DNA from: JAUNBN01 sp036645935
GTDB taxonomy: Bacteria > Bacillota > Clostridia > Oscillospirales > Ruminococcaceae
Assembly (NCBI GenBank): GCA_036645935.1
Contig: JAVXNE010000004.1
Span: 1-64,000 of the forward strand
Length of the DNA stretch: 64,000 bases
Direction: 5' to 3'
Shown: positions 1 to 8,188 of the stretch, one piece after another
Numbering within the stretch: position 1 is the stretch's first letter
How the letters are laid out: each line of letters begins with the position of its first letter
The notes under the pieces: model-generated
Database searches by the model: none
The model's input: only the letters and a program-made list of their open reading frames with translations
Told to the model about the DNA's origin: nothing
Position numbers and translations under genes: made by a program

Positions 1-84
1 CTATACTCTATACTCTATACTCTATACTCTATACTCTATACTCTATACTCTATACTCTATACTCTATACTCTATACTCTATACT
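1..84. repeat. 7-bp tandem repeat (CTATACT)x12
   Basis: Twelve perfect head-to-tail copies of CTATACT fill the first 84 bases, after which the sequence becomes unique (TACGTTATATTC). Because the array runs into the window edge its true copy number is unknown. It lies just downstream of the histidine kinase stop codon, so it is intergenic. Perfect 7-mers of this kind are typical slippage-prone repeats and also common assembly break points. No coding or operator role can be read from it. Confidence 0.97.
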
Positions 85-98
85 TACGTTATATTCAT

Positions 99-1484
99 TT
101 AGCTGAGCTTTGTCAACAGCTTTGAATTTTTATTTTTTAAAGCAATTGAAACCCTTGCACCTTTAGCAGGTGCGTTGTTCTCAAGCTTTAGAACACCATT
201 ATGCATTTCTACTGCTTTTTTTACAAAACTTAGTCCTAAGCCATAATGACTGCCTGTTCTGGCTGTATCCTCGGTATAAAATTCCTGTGTGGCATTATTC
301 AAGCCTACAGAAGAAAAGCCTTTGCCATAATCAACAATTTCAAATATTACTTCTGTTTCATTATCACAAATCATAAAATCTATGTGGCCATTTGATGGCG
401 AAAAGCGTATGGCATTATCAACAATATTTATAAGCGCTCGTTTTAGAAGCAGCGTATCAATCTCCAAACAGTCATTTTGCGCATTGTCGATAATATTAAG
501 TGTAATACCTTGAGTTTTACAAAGTGGAGATACATCTTCCACGACATTATAGAAAAATTCTTTTAAAGGAATGCTTTTCTTATTGAATGTAGGTATGCCA
601 TCATTCACAACCCCCATTAGCAAATCCAAATATTTTTCAATCGTGTTTGAACTTGTTTGAATATATAAAAGCATCTCTTTTGTTTCGCTTGTGCATTCGT
701 CCTCTAACAATAACTCCGTATTTCCTTTGATAACGCTCAAGGGCGTTTTAATATCATGGGCTAATGATGAAAGCTGAGATTTTTTTTGCTGCTCGTTATC
801 CCATTGTTTATTTAGAGATATGGTGAGTGCACTTTTTAAACTTTCTATTGCGGATAGCGATGCATTGAATTCTAATATTTTTGTGGGCTTAATTTCAAAA
901 TCCAGATTTTGAGCTTTTATTTTTTCTGTTGCAATATTGATGGGAATAAGATTTTCTTTTAACTTCTTGCTGAAACGCAAAGCAGTGGTAACCACAAAAA
1001 GGATAATCATTGACAAGATAATAATTAAAAGCAAGAGCTCCGGATTTTTAATGAGCTTGTGAAGCTGCGGGCTGCTGAAATGGGCGCGCATATCATATTC
1101 AAGAAATAATATATTGCCGTTTTGCTGCACTATTTCCTTATAAAATTCATAATAGGGCCTTTTTTTGTTTGCAGCCGTTTCTCTGATATTGGCCATATCC
1201 TTATCACTCATATTGGTAGCTTTAACACTGCCACTGCTGTCTACAAGCACATACTTACAGTTAATGGGCAATAACTTGGCATCAAAGTTTTCTTTCAAGG
1301 CTTCTTCAGATTGGTTTAGCTTTTGCTCAGCATAATTTGCTGGTAAAACAACGCCCATTTGAATAGAAACAGACACAATTATAATTGTTGCAAATATCAA
1401 AAATACAATTGCAAATGCCAGTCCTATGATATGCTGTAAAAACATTCGAAATATTGAAATAGCTTTTTTGCTTTTCACTTCCAT
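99..1484 (-). CDS. Sensor histidine kinase of a peptide-sensing two-component system
   Basis: A 461-residue membrane histidine kinase, last gene of a five-gene operon. A first membrane segment lies at about residues 16-42 and a second at about 150-170, enclosing a roughly 105-residue extracytoplasmic sensor. A HAMP-like linker follows, then the dimerisation box SLAHDIKTPLS with the phospho-accepting His at 243. The C-terminal ATPase shows the N box (NIVDNAIRF), the DYGKGF G1 box and the GLGLSFVKK G2 box. The ATG overlaps the end of the response regulator gene by 10 bases, implying translational coupling. Next to a lantibiotic-type ABC transporter, it most likely senses antimicrobial peptides, as NisK/SpaK or Clostridioides difficile CprK do. 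The ligand cannot be read from the sequence. Confidence 0.93.
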   Translation of the reverse strand: MEVKSKKAISIFRMFLQHIIGLAFAIVFLIFATIIIVSVSIQMGVVLPANYAEQKLNQSEEALKENFDAKLLPINCKYVLVDSSGSVKATNMSDKDMANIRETAANKKRPYYEFYKEIVQQNGNILFLEYDMRAHFSSPQLHKLIKNPELLLLIIILSMIILFVVTTALRFSKKLKENLIPINIATEKIKAQNLDFEIKPTKILEFNASLSAIESLKSALTISLNKQWDNEQQKKSQLSSLAHDIKTPLSVIKGNTELLLEDECTSETKEMLLYIQTSSNTIEKYLDLLMGVVNDGIPTFNKKSIPLKEFFYNVVEDVSPLCKTQGITLNIIDNAQNDCLEIDTLLLKRALINIVDNAIRFSPSNGHIDFMICDNETEVIFEIVDYGKGFSSVGLNNATQEFYTEDTARTGSHYGLGLSFVKKAVEMHNGVLKLENNAPAKGARVSIALKNKNSKLLTKLS

Positions 1485-2134
1485 TTGTATCCAACACCCC
1501 AGACAGTTTCAATAGGACAATCCGTTACATCATCAATTTTATTGCGAATGTTCTTAATATGAACTCGAATAGAGGAAATGTCGCTTTCTGTATTAAATCC
1601 AAAAACTTTTTCTAAAATATTTTCAAGCGAAAACACTTGACCTCTGTTTCGTGCCAGTAATTCGCAAATTTCATATTCGCTTTTTGTCAAAAAAACCGCA
1701 TCGCCATTGATAGTCAATGCTTTTTCTGACAAATCGAATGTGCAATTATCCAAAGCTAAACGCTGGTGTTTATCTCTCTGTTCTCTACGGATATGTGCAT
1801 TTACCCTCGCCCTAAGCTCAGATATGCTGAAAGGCTTTTTAATATAATCATCTCCGCCCACGGCAAGGCCGTCAACAACATCCTGTTCTAACGTCTTAGC
1901 TGTTAAAAACAAAATCGGGCAGTCTATATCTTTTCGGTTTTCTCTGCAAAAGGTTATGCCGTCAAGCTGTGGCATCATAATATCAAGAAGAAGCAAATCC
2001 ACATTTTTAAAGTCTGCTTTTGTAATTTCGGCTGCAGAATTTTTTATTGTTACAAAATGACCATCTCGCCTAAGCGCAGTTTCAATCATTTTGCATATCG
2101 CTATATCGTCATCTACGACAAGAACACCGGCCAT
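1475..2134 (-). CDS. OmpR-family response regulator
   Basis: A 219-residue two-domain regulator. The receiver domain (about 1-118) has the acidic cluster VVDDD at residues 8-10, the phosphorylation site Asp51 in LLLLDIMMP, Thr78 and the conserved Lys in DDYIKKPF. The C-terminal half (about 125-219) is an OmpR/PhoB winged helix ending in TVWGVGYKWK, the standard OmpR-family terminus. It overlaps the kinase gene downstream and starts 12 bases after the last permease gene. It should bind DNA upstream of the ABC genes. The pair of 10-base direct repeats at 4365-4385 is the obvious candidate operator. The family assignment is firm; the target is inferred from position. Confidence 0.95.
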   Translation of the reverse strand: MAGVLVVDDDIAICKMIETALRRDGHFVTIKNSAAEITKADFKNVDLLLLDIMMPQLDGITFCRENRKDIDCPILFLTAKTLEQDVVDGLAVGGDDYIKKPFSISELRARVNAHIRREQRDKHQRLALDNCTFDLSEKALTINGDAVFLTKSEYEICELLARNRGQVFSLENILEKVFGFNTESDISSIRVHIKNIRNKIDDVTDCPIETVWGVGYKWK

Positions 2135-2146
2135 TATATCCCTCCC

Positions 2147-2899
2147 TTATTCATCTGATTTTCGTCCCTCCCATTTGTTAAAAAGAAAAACGAAAACAGC
2201 GATGAATAGCACAGAAAACAAAGAAATAAACAGGATGCTCTCCGGCACACCTGCTTGCTGTAAAAATGTCGTGGCGGATAGGCTTGACAGCAATAAACTT
2301 TCTGAAAATCTGGCTGCAATGCCCCAAGGTGTATAATACCACACACCTTCGCCAAGACCTGTTAAGAGCAGCGCGCTAACCAAACTGCCCACTATGCCCA
2401 GTCCAATACTAAAACCTTTACCAAAAACAAAACTTATAATATATTGCAACAAATATAAAGGAATTACACTAATAGTCAGCAGCATTGCTGTTTTTACATA
2501 AAACATAAGGCTAAGGGTTGTATACCCAAGTTTTATAAAACCAACGCCAAATCCCACCAAGGTGAACAAGGCCGAGATACCGCCCAATGCCACAAGCAGA
2601 ACAATTTTGCTGATGTGAGACACACACTTTTTCTTTGCCGTTGTTAATGCAGAATAAAATTCGCCTGCTTGTTGTTCAATTTCTGATAGCATTGAAGTAA
2701 TGATTCCAATAAGCATAGGAAAGGCAACAGATAGTATTTGTATATAGCCGGAAAGCTTGTTTAATTCACCCCACGGCGAAAACGAATAGTACCACAAAAA
2801 CAGAGTTATCCCTATCACAGGAACAACGAGATGTATAAGCGCTATAGGCGTATGCAAAATTTTATATAAGTCGGATTTGATGTTAGAACCAAAACTCAT
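2147..2899 (-). CDS. Lantibiotic-immunity type ABC transporter permease (second permease)
   Basis: A 250-residue ABC-2 type membrane protein with about six hydrophobic segments, including HTPIALIHLVVPVIGITLFLW near the N-terminus and ESILFISLFSVLFIAVFVFLF at the C-terminus. Size, topology and position (ATPase-permease-permease) match the MutG/SpaG/NisG or CprC class, which together with a sister permease expels cationic peptides from the membrane. Its ATG follows immediately after the stop codon of the first permease, so the two are co-translated. There is no lantibiotic structural or modification gene in the window, so the system is read as resistance rather than producer immunity. Confidence 0.85.
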   Translation of the reverse strand: MSFGSNIKSDLYKILHTPIALIHLVVPVIGITLFLWYYSFSPWGELNKLSGYIQILSVAFPMLIGIITSMLSEIEQQAGEFYSALTTAKKKCVSHISKIVLLVALGGISALFTLVGFGVGFIKLGYTTLSLMFYVKTAMLLTISVIPLYLLQYIISFVFGKGFSIGLGIVGSLVSALLLTGLGEGVWYYTPWGIAARFSESLLLSSLSATTFLQQAGVPESILFISLFSVLFIAVFVFLFNKWEGRKSDE

Positions 2900-3625
2900 C
2901 TACCTTGCCTCCCTTTTATTAAACCATAATGTAGTGATAAAAGAAAGCGCAATAAATAGAGCTGTTGTTATGATAATACCAAGCAAAATAACGTTGCTAT
3001 TGCCTAAGACATGTCCCTCTTGAAGCGGTAATCCATTGGGCATTACTTTTATGATAGGGCACATAAGTCTTGCGGGAATTGCAAATGGAACCCACCAAAG
3101 TTTAGTTGGCGCAAAAAATATTCCAAAGCCAAAGTTGCAAAACAGACAAGTTGTAATTGAAAAAAATGCACCTGTACGCTCGCTTAAAAACATAAATGCA
3201 GGTACCTGCCACGCAAAAGTTACAAATAATACGATGCTCGCAACGAGGCTATCAATCAAAGGCACTTCAATACCGAGAAATGCGCCTATGGCTATCATAA
3301 ACACAAAAAATATCAAGTTTGCAACAAGCAGAAGAATGGTATTTGCAAAAACTTGCGAAATCCATAACTTTTTCTTGTCAACGCAAACCGCAAATAGACC
3401 ATGACGATTATGCTTTTTCTCTGACGAAATAGTAAAAGACGCAAGCATGGAAAGTGTGCCGGGAAGAATAAGCGTATACCACCAATTGAAAGCACCCTCC
3501 ATAAAATAGCCTCCGCCCATTAGAACAAGGGCCAATGCAATAGGTACAATGGGGCTTATCCATAGCAGCTTAAGTACAAATTGGTGCTTTTGTTTTAAGA
3601 ATTCGGCTTTTAAATAATTAACCAT
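2900..3625 (-). CDS. Lantibiotic-immunity type ABC transporter permease (first permease)
   Basis: A 241-residue ABC-2 family membrane protein with about six hydrophobic stretches and the charged N-terminus MVNYLKAEFLKQKHQF, typical of MutE/SpaE/NisE/CprB permeases. The C-terminus ends in a short basic tail (LWFNKREAR). Its start overlaps the ATPase gene by 8 bases, so it is translated from the same message. Its partner is the 250-residue permease directly downstream. The unequal permease pair plus one ATPase is the hallmark of the FEG-type immunity transporters. Substrate is inferred only from family and from the neighbouring sensor kinase. Confidence 0.87.
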   Translation of the reverse strand: MVNYLKAEFLKQKHQFVLKLLWISPIVPIALALVLMGGGYFMEGAFNWWYTLILPGTLSMLASFTISSEKKHNRHGLFAVCVDKKKLWISQVFANTILLLVANLIFFVFMIAIGAFLGIEVPLIDSLVASIVLFVTFAWQVPAFMFLSERTGAFFSITTCLFCNFGFGIFFAPTKLWWVPFAIPARLMCPIIKVMPNGLPLQEGHVLGNSNVILLGIIITTALFIALSFITTLWFNKREAR

Positions 3626-4322
3626 TGTAAGAGCCCGCCTTTCTTACAACGTCCATAAACAGATTCTCCAAGTTTTCGCTCTCATGTATGGCGTCTTCGT
3701 ACCAAAGCTTTCCATTGGCAATAATACCGATATCATCTGCTGTCTGCTCCACCTCTGATAAAATATGGCTTGATAAAATAACTGTGATACCTTTTTGTGA
3801 AAAGGATAGAATCAGTTCTCTTAAATCCTGTATGCCGATTGGGTCAAGACCGTTTGTGGGTTCATCCAAAATCAAAAGAGTAGGGCTATTAAGCAAGGCC
3901 AGCGCAATTCCAAGCCTTTGCTTCATACCCATTGAAAATTGACCAGCTCTTTTCTTGCCCGTGTTTGTAAGCTGTACAATTTCGAGAACTTCTTCAATCC
4001 TGCTGTTAGGCAAACCATATAGTAGTGCTCTAACTTTTAAGTTTTCAAATGCTGTTAGATTTTCATAAATTGGGGGAGACTCGATTAAAGCGCCAATACT
4101 TAATAAATCATTTCGCTCAAAAGGTTTCCCGTTGATAAAAATTTCGCCGGAAGATGGGGTAATCATTCCGGTTATCATTTTAAGAAAAGTTGATTTTCCT
4201 GCACCATTTGGGCCAAGCAGACCGTAAATACTATTTTTTCTAACGGTTATCGAAATATTATTGTTGGCTTTTTGATTTTTGAAGCTTTTACATAAGTTCT
4301 TTGTCGCTAAAATGTTATCCAT
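3618..4322 (-). CDS. ABC transporter ATPase, lantibiotic-immunity (BcrA/SpaF/CprA) type
   Basis: A 234-residue ABC ATPase and first gene of the operon. It shows Walker A GPNGAGKS (residues 37-44), the signature FSMGMKQR, Walker B TLLILDEP with the following D-loop, and the switch His in LSSHILSE. Where most ABC ATPases have a Q-loop glutamine, this one has Glu81 in GALIESPPIYENL. This E-loop is described for lantibiotic immunity ATPases such as NukF/NisF and supports a peptide-efflux role. A GAGG ribosome site lies 9-12 bases before the ATG. It should power the two permeases encoded next. Confidence 0.92.
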   Translation of the reverse strand: MDNILATKNLCKSFKNQKANNNISITVRKNSIYGLLGPNGAGKSTFLKMITGMITPSSGEIFINGKPFERNDLLSIGALIESPPIYENLTAFENLKVRALLYGLPNSRIEEVLEIVQLTNTGKKRAGQFSMGMKQRLGIALALLNSPTLLILDEPTNGLDPIGIQDLRELILSFSQKGITVILSSHILSEVEQTADDIGIIANGKLWYEDAIHESENLENLFMDVVRKAGSYNG

Positions 4323-4696
4323 AAAATATCCTCTTTCCTATATGTTGACACAATCATAAAGGATATTTATAAAGAATTTATAAAGAGCAGTCAAAATTAT
4401 CAGAGATGAGGCGGCGAGTTCGCAAGTTTGTGTAATTCAGGGCAGTACACACTGTCTGAGTTTTACATGCTCCATTCGTTGCGGTGTGCTCCGTTGAATC
4501 TGCTTATCAGCAAATGGCAAATGCCAAGACTTGCCGGGATTTCTTGCGGTGCGATTTCACGCAGCAAATTCTGTAAATTTTGTAATGTGTACAAATAGGT
4601 AGTATAAACGCAACTCAAAGCGATAGAAGATTGTGTAGCCAAAAATTCTGCTGTATAATTTGCAATATAAAGAAAAAGCATTGGAGAGGGTATCGA
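4323..4696. other. Intergenic region between divergent genes
   Basis: AT-rich spacer between the peptide-efflux operon (leftward) and the hypothetical gene at 4697 (rightward). The left end holds the direct-repeat operator candidate. No convincing gene, hairpin or further repeat is visible in the remaining 300 bases. Confidence 0.6.
4365..4385 (-). promoter_or_regulatory. Candidate response-regulator operator: two 10-bp direct repeats
   Basis: Two exact copies of ATTTATAAAG (4365-4374 and 4376-4385) are spaced 11 bases start to start, about one helical turn, 43 bases upstream of the ABC ATPase start. Tandem half-sites at this spacing are the usual OmpR-family target. They also contain the AT-rich hexamers expected of a promoter, so they may overlap the core promoter. 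Function is inferred. Confidence 0.5.
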
Positions 4697-5299
4697 ATGA
4701 CAGATTGGGTTATGGTTGGCTTGACAGCAATCTATGTAGCTGCAACTATATTGATTTGTTATTTTAATTACCGTTCTGCAAAAGCATCAAAAGAACAAAC
4801 AGCAGAATTGAAGCGCCAGTATGATGCAGAGAATAGGCCATATGTTACTACGGAACTTATCTTTGAACGCAAAGTTTTTTATGGGTTGCGCTTTACAAAT
4901 CACGGAAAGCGTCTTGCAAAACATGTGAAAATCAGTTTTGAGGAAAGCTCTTTAGACGGAATCACAGAACCTAATTTTAAGACTCTTCTGGAAAAAGAAA
5001 ATGGACGGGAGTGTCTTGTTGGAATAGGGCAACATCGTGATTTGTTTTTCGGCACTGATAAATTTTTGAATAATCCAAGCAAAATTCCTCTATCGGGTTG
5101 TATAACCTATTCTGATGAAACAACAACTTACTCAGATGTTTTCTATATTGACTTTGATACATACGCGACTTTCTTCTCTGTGAATAGTGATAAGGATGAT
5201 TTTCTAAATCAAATGAAATCGCAGACAAAAGAACTAAAAAATATTGGAAAACGCTTAGAGCAAATATCTATTGATAGCCAAGAGCGCAAAGCAAAATAA
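4697..5299 (+). CDS. Membrane-anchored hypothetical protein
   Basis: A 200-residue protein that I do not recognise. The ATG at 4697 is preferred over one 66 bases upstream because GGAGAGGG lies directly before it and the N-terminus then becomes a clean signal anchor (about residues 5-23). After the anchor come a charged helix (SAKASKEQTAELKRQYD), the segment ENRPYV, and an all-beta looking soluble domain. A C-terminal amphipathic helix is rich in Lys/Glu/Gln (about 160-200). This layout (one TM helix, short coiled coil, RPYV-type beta domain) is common in uncharacterised accessory-region proteins. It stands alone with no operon partner. Confidence 0.7.
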   Translation: MTDWVMVGLTAIYVAATILICYFNYRSAKASKEQTAELKRQYDAENRPYVTTELIFERKVFYGLRFTNHGKRLAKHVKISFEESSLDGITEPNFKTLLEKENGRECLVGIGQHRDLFFGTDKFLNNPSKIPLSGCITYSDETTTYSDVFYIDFDTYATFFSVNSDKDDFLNQMKSQTKELKNIGKRLEQISIDSQERKAK

Positions 5300-5524
5300 A
5301 TATAGCTTTTGCACAGATCATAATGATAAAAGTGTCTTTTTTTATTGAGATGCTTGGAGCCGCTTCGTTCTTAACTGTGTCTAAACTTTTCTCGTTTTTT
5401 GTGATGCTTTGCTCCTTTTTATTAAGGAAAGATTTATTTATGTAATGTGCAATGCATTTATACTGCGCAAACCCGCATAAACACAGACTTTTCGAGATAT
5501 TCCTATAAGAACACTGTGACCACG

Positions 5525-5574
5525 AAAGTTAGGTTAAAACAGATGCATTTCTGCATTTGCTTTAACCTAACTTT
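5525..5574. repeat. Large perfect inverted repeat (14-bp arms)
   Basis: AAAGTTAGGTTAAA (5525-5538) is the exact reverse complement of 5561-5574. The 22-base loop contains a second small palindrome (ATGCA/TGCAT). A TTTTT run follows the right arm, so it could act as a terminator. Its right arm is part of the 54-bp repeat found again after the gene, which points to a mobile or recombination-related role instead. Confidence 0.85.
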
Positions 5575-5606
5575 TTGTTATACTGCAACCAAGATTGTTT
5601 ATATAA
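5553..5606 (+). repeat. 54-bp direct repeat, copy 1 (upstream of the kinase gene)
   Basis: Matches 6169-6222 at 49 of 54 positions, without gaps, in the same orientation. It includes TTTAACCTAACTTTTTG and AAGATTGTTTAT. Together the two copies bracket the P-loop kinase gene. Confidence 0.9.
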
Positions 5607-5621
5607 TGAAAGGCGAAATAA

Positions 5622-6119
5622 TTGAAAACATTAATTCTGATAAGCGGCACAATGGGTGTTGGAAAAACAACTACTTGTAGGGAACTGCAAAAAATATTGC
5701 CTCGCAATGTTTTTCTTGATGGAGATTGGTGCTGGAGTATGCAGCCTTTCGTTGTTAACGAAGAAACTAAAACTATGGTTCTGAAAAACATCTGCTTTCA
5801 GTTAAACCAATTTTTAAAGTGTTCTCAATATGAATATATTATTTTTTGTTGGGTGATGCACGAACAAAGTATTATTGATTCCATTTTATCCGCACTTGAT
5901 ACTAACGATTGTTTGATAAAATCGTTCTCTCTAATTACAGATAAACAGTCCTTAGTAAAAAGAATAGCGTTAGATATTGACAGCGGGATAAGGCTGGCAG
6001 ATGTTATTGATATAAGCGTTGCTCGGATAAAAAATTACAATGTGTTAGATACAGAAAAAATCGATGTCAGCAATATTACACCACTACAAGCCGCCAAAGC
6101 AATCAAAACAAGATTATGA
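5622..6119 (+). CDS. Small P-loop kinase-like protein
   Basis: A 165-residue protein starting at TTG, preceded by AAAGGCGA about 8 bases upstream. The TTG start places the N-terminus (M)KTLILISGTMGVGKTTTC directly on the first beta strand, as in nucleotide, shikimate and AAA_33-type kinases. Walker A is GTMGVGKT (residues 9-16), a DGDW motif follows at about 36-39, and YEYIIFCWVM is the likely Walker B strand. The C-terminal half is helical. Length fits small-molecule kinases, but the substrate is unknown. The gene sits exactly between two 54-bp direct repeats, which suggests it arrived or moves as a cassette. Confidence 0.75.
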   Translation: MKTLILISGTMGVGKTTTCRELQKILPRNVFLDGDWCWSMQPFVVNEETKTMVLKNICFQLNQFLKCSQYEYIIFCWVMHEQSIIDSILSALDTNDCLIKSFSLITDKQSLVKRIALDIDSGIRLADVIDISVARIKNYNVLDTEKIDVSNITPLQAAKAIKTRL

Positions 6120-6168
6120 GCAGCATCTATTTTGACCTACTGAAACAGTCAAGAGCCTCGCACTCATG

Positions 6169-6222
6169 GCATTTGATTTAACCTAACTTTTTGGGATACT
6201 GCAGCCAAGATTGTTTATGTAA
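6169..6222 (+). repeat. 54-bp direct repeat, copy 2 (downstream of the kinase gene)
   Basis: Second copy of the 5553-5606 element, 49/54 identical, lying 49 bases after the kinase stop codon and just ahead of the S66 peptidase gene. Unlike copy 1 it lacks the complementary left arm, so it cannot form the large hairpin. Confidence 0.9.
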
Positions 6223-6260
6223 GCTCCATCACAACAAACTTATAATTAAGGATGGGTTTT

Positions 6261-7286
6261 ATGGTTAAAACAGTTACAATCGTCAGCCTTTCCAGTGGTA
6301 TAATGGGAGAATCTTTTATACGTCATGAAATGGAAATCGGGCTTGACCGTTTAAAAAAGTACGGATTACAGGTTAAATTCGCCCCCCATGCGCTCTGTGG
6401 TACAGCGCTTTTGAATGCTCACCCCGAGTTGCGTGCACAGGATCTGCTGAATGCATTTCGTGATAAGGAAACAGATATGATTCTGTGCGCAATAGGCGGT
6501 GATGATACCTACCGCCTACTACCCTATCTTTTTGAGAACGATGAATTGAAAAATGCTGTTTCTGACAAAATTTTTCTTGGCTTTTCCGACACCACTATTA
6601 ATCACCTGATGCTGCATAAGGTTGGAATTAGATCATTTTACGGACAAGCTTTTTTGCCTGATATCTGTGAACTCGATACACAAATGCTCCCATATACAAG
6701 AATGTATTTTGAACAGTTGCTTCAAACCGGAAGCATTCAGGAGATTCATCCAAGTGAGATTTGGTACAAGAGCCGGACAGATTTTAGTTCCAAAGCAGTG
6801 GGAACACAGATGCCATTCTGTCAGAATCAGGGATTTGAACTTTTGCAAGGCAACAGCAAGTTCAGCGGAGAGATTCTGGGCGGCTGTATTGATACGCTTT
6901 ATGACATCTTTAACAATGACCGTCATGCGGATTCAGTCGAATTGTGCCGAAAATACGAGCTTTTTCCGTCCATGCATGATTGGAAAGGTAAAATTCTCTT
7001 GCTGGAATCCAGCGAGGAACAACCTAAACCGGAAAAATACTCAAAAATGCTTACAGCACTTAAACAAACCGGTATTTTTGAATCAATTTCCGGGGTGCTG
7101 ATCGGAAAGCCTATGGATGAAAAGTATTTTGAAGAATACAAAAAGATTCTTGTTCAGATAATTGATAGTCCGTCATTGCCTTTAGTATGGAACATCAATG
7201 TGGGGCATGCAACACCAAGATGTATCATTCCTTTTGGCGTTCCAGCGACATTAGATATTGACAAACAGGTTATTCTGTTTTCATAA
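6261..7286 (+). CDS. S66-family peptidase, MccF / LD-carboxypeptidase-like
   Basis: A 341-residue cytoplasmic serine peptidase. The ATG at 6261 is chosen because AAGGA at 6248-6252 lies 8 bases before it; an ATG at 6252 would overlap that site. Family marks are LCAIGGDD (77-82), the nucleophile elbow GFSDTT with Ser109, the Glu region LLLESSEE, and the His in NVGHATPRCIIPFG. Together these give the Ser-Glu-His triad of S66 enzymes. Members either trim murein LD-peptides (LdcA) or cleave toxic aminoacyl-nucleotides such as processed microcin C (MccF). The sequence reads closer to the MccF branch, and the neighbourhood (peptide efflux, accessory DNA) favours a detoxifying role. That preference is inference. 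Confidence 0.88.
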   Translation: MVKTVTIVSLSSGIMGESFIRHEMEIGLDRLKKYGLQVKFAPHALCGTALLNAHPELRAQDLLNAFRDKETDMILCAIGGDDTYRLLPYLFENDELKNAVSDKIFLGFSDTTINHLMLHKVGIRSFYGQAFLPDICELDTQMLPYTRMYFEQLLQTGSIQEIHPSEIWYKSRTDFSSKAVGTQMPFCQNQGFELLQGNSKFSGEILGGCIDTLYDIFNNDRHADSVELCRKYELFPSMHDWKGKILLLESSEEQPKPEKYSKMLTALKQTGIFESISGVLIGKPMDEKYFEEYKKILVQIIDSPSLPLVWNINVGHATPRCIIPFGVPATLDIDKQVILFS

Positions 7287-7337
7287 CAGCAGATGCCTAT
7301 TTGTTAGAGAGATTATGAGTATTCGCGTTACTGCGTT

Positions 7338-8173
7338 CTAAATCAAGGAGCCACAGCTAATCTCAGTCATCTCAAAGGCAGGGCAAAAGCCCTGCCTTTG
7401 GTTTGCTTCACGCCTATCTTCATGTCTGCTATTGCGGATTACAATAAAAAAACTCCAATATGGCGGGTGCATTGCCATGATAGGCAATGTAGCCCCGGGG
7501 GTAAACTCTCCGTTTTCCATTGCAATGGAATCTTTTCCAAGCCGCACAAAGTCAATGTGGTTTTCGATGTTTTGGTCAATGTCATGGCACTGAAACACGG
7601 TATGTTTGCCGTATTCTTCAGCAGTGCTAATTTTCGGGATGGCAGCAAATTCACAAAAGTTTTGCGCCAGTACCAGCGCATCCTCCGGTGGTTTGGGCTG
7701 TGCCAGCGCTGCAATGGCATGGGAAGTATCCGTGACAAAGCTGTCAAATCCTCTGTAGCAACGAGGTAGCTCGTTAAACGTACCGAGATTCTCAATGAGG
7801 GGGTTGTCATCCGTAAAAAAGATTTGTATCTCCTCACTGATTTGACCGCTATAAAGATGTGTCGCGCAATCGGCGGCATTCGCCGCACCAAGACGATTCG
7901 GTGCTTTGGCAATCTCTATATCCCAGAATGGCAGATAGAGATCTTCATATTGGATACCGTTGCTGTAATCACCAACTTCCAACGTGACCACACATCATCG
8001 CTGTGATAGCTGCACTTTGGAAAAAACTGCGCTCCATTGTAGACCGGCTCCGGCACGTTGCCATTGCGAAATAGAACGCGTAGGGTGTATAAAATCTCAC
8101 CATTGCCGCCTGTCGAGAAACTTACTCCCGATGACTTCACCATCCAGTTGTTCCAGCGCTCATGCTTATACTG
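7338..8173 (-). pseudogene. Frame-broken hypothetical gene, probable mobile-element relic
   Basis: Read leftward, a coherent protein is split between frames. The segment from about 8173 to 7995 (RWNNWMVKSSGVSF ... KCSYHSDDV) continues in another frame from about 7991 (VTLEVGDYSNGIQYEDLYL) to 7338. The shift lies near 7990-8000. The C-terminal frame has 217 codons without a stop and ends beyond a 12-bp hairpin (7373-7400), so its last 20 or so residues are probably not original. I do not recognise the family with certainty; position and decay suggest a conjugative-element accessory gene. Confidence 0.6.
7373..7400. terminator. GC-rich hairpin, 12-bp perfect arms
   Basis: CAAAGGCAGGGC (7373-7384) and its exact complement (7389-7400) enclose an AAAA loop. 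It lies between convergent genes (the S66 peptidase and the leftward pseudogene) and could terminate either. No long T-run follows on either strand, so termination strength is uncertain. Confidence 0.6.
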
Positions 8174-8188
8174 CCTTGACGATTCAGT

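Larger units (their letters stand above)
5300..5621 (+). other. Intergenic region with hairpin and repeat
   Basis: AT-rich spacer before the P-loop kinase gene. Its right half holds a large hairpin (5525-5574) and the first copy of a 54-bp direct repeat (5553-5606). A TTTTTTTATTG tract near 5336 may end the upstream transcript. No gene seen. Confidence 0.6.

Noticed and set aside
5525..5574. Possible integron attC site: the hairpin arms contain GTTAGGT and ACCTAAC, matching the GTTRRRY and RYYYAAC core patterns.
   Set aside because: In attC sites RYYYAAC is at the left and GTTRRRY at the right. Here the order is reversed and, being palindromic, it is reversed on both strands. There is also no integrase gene in the window.
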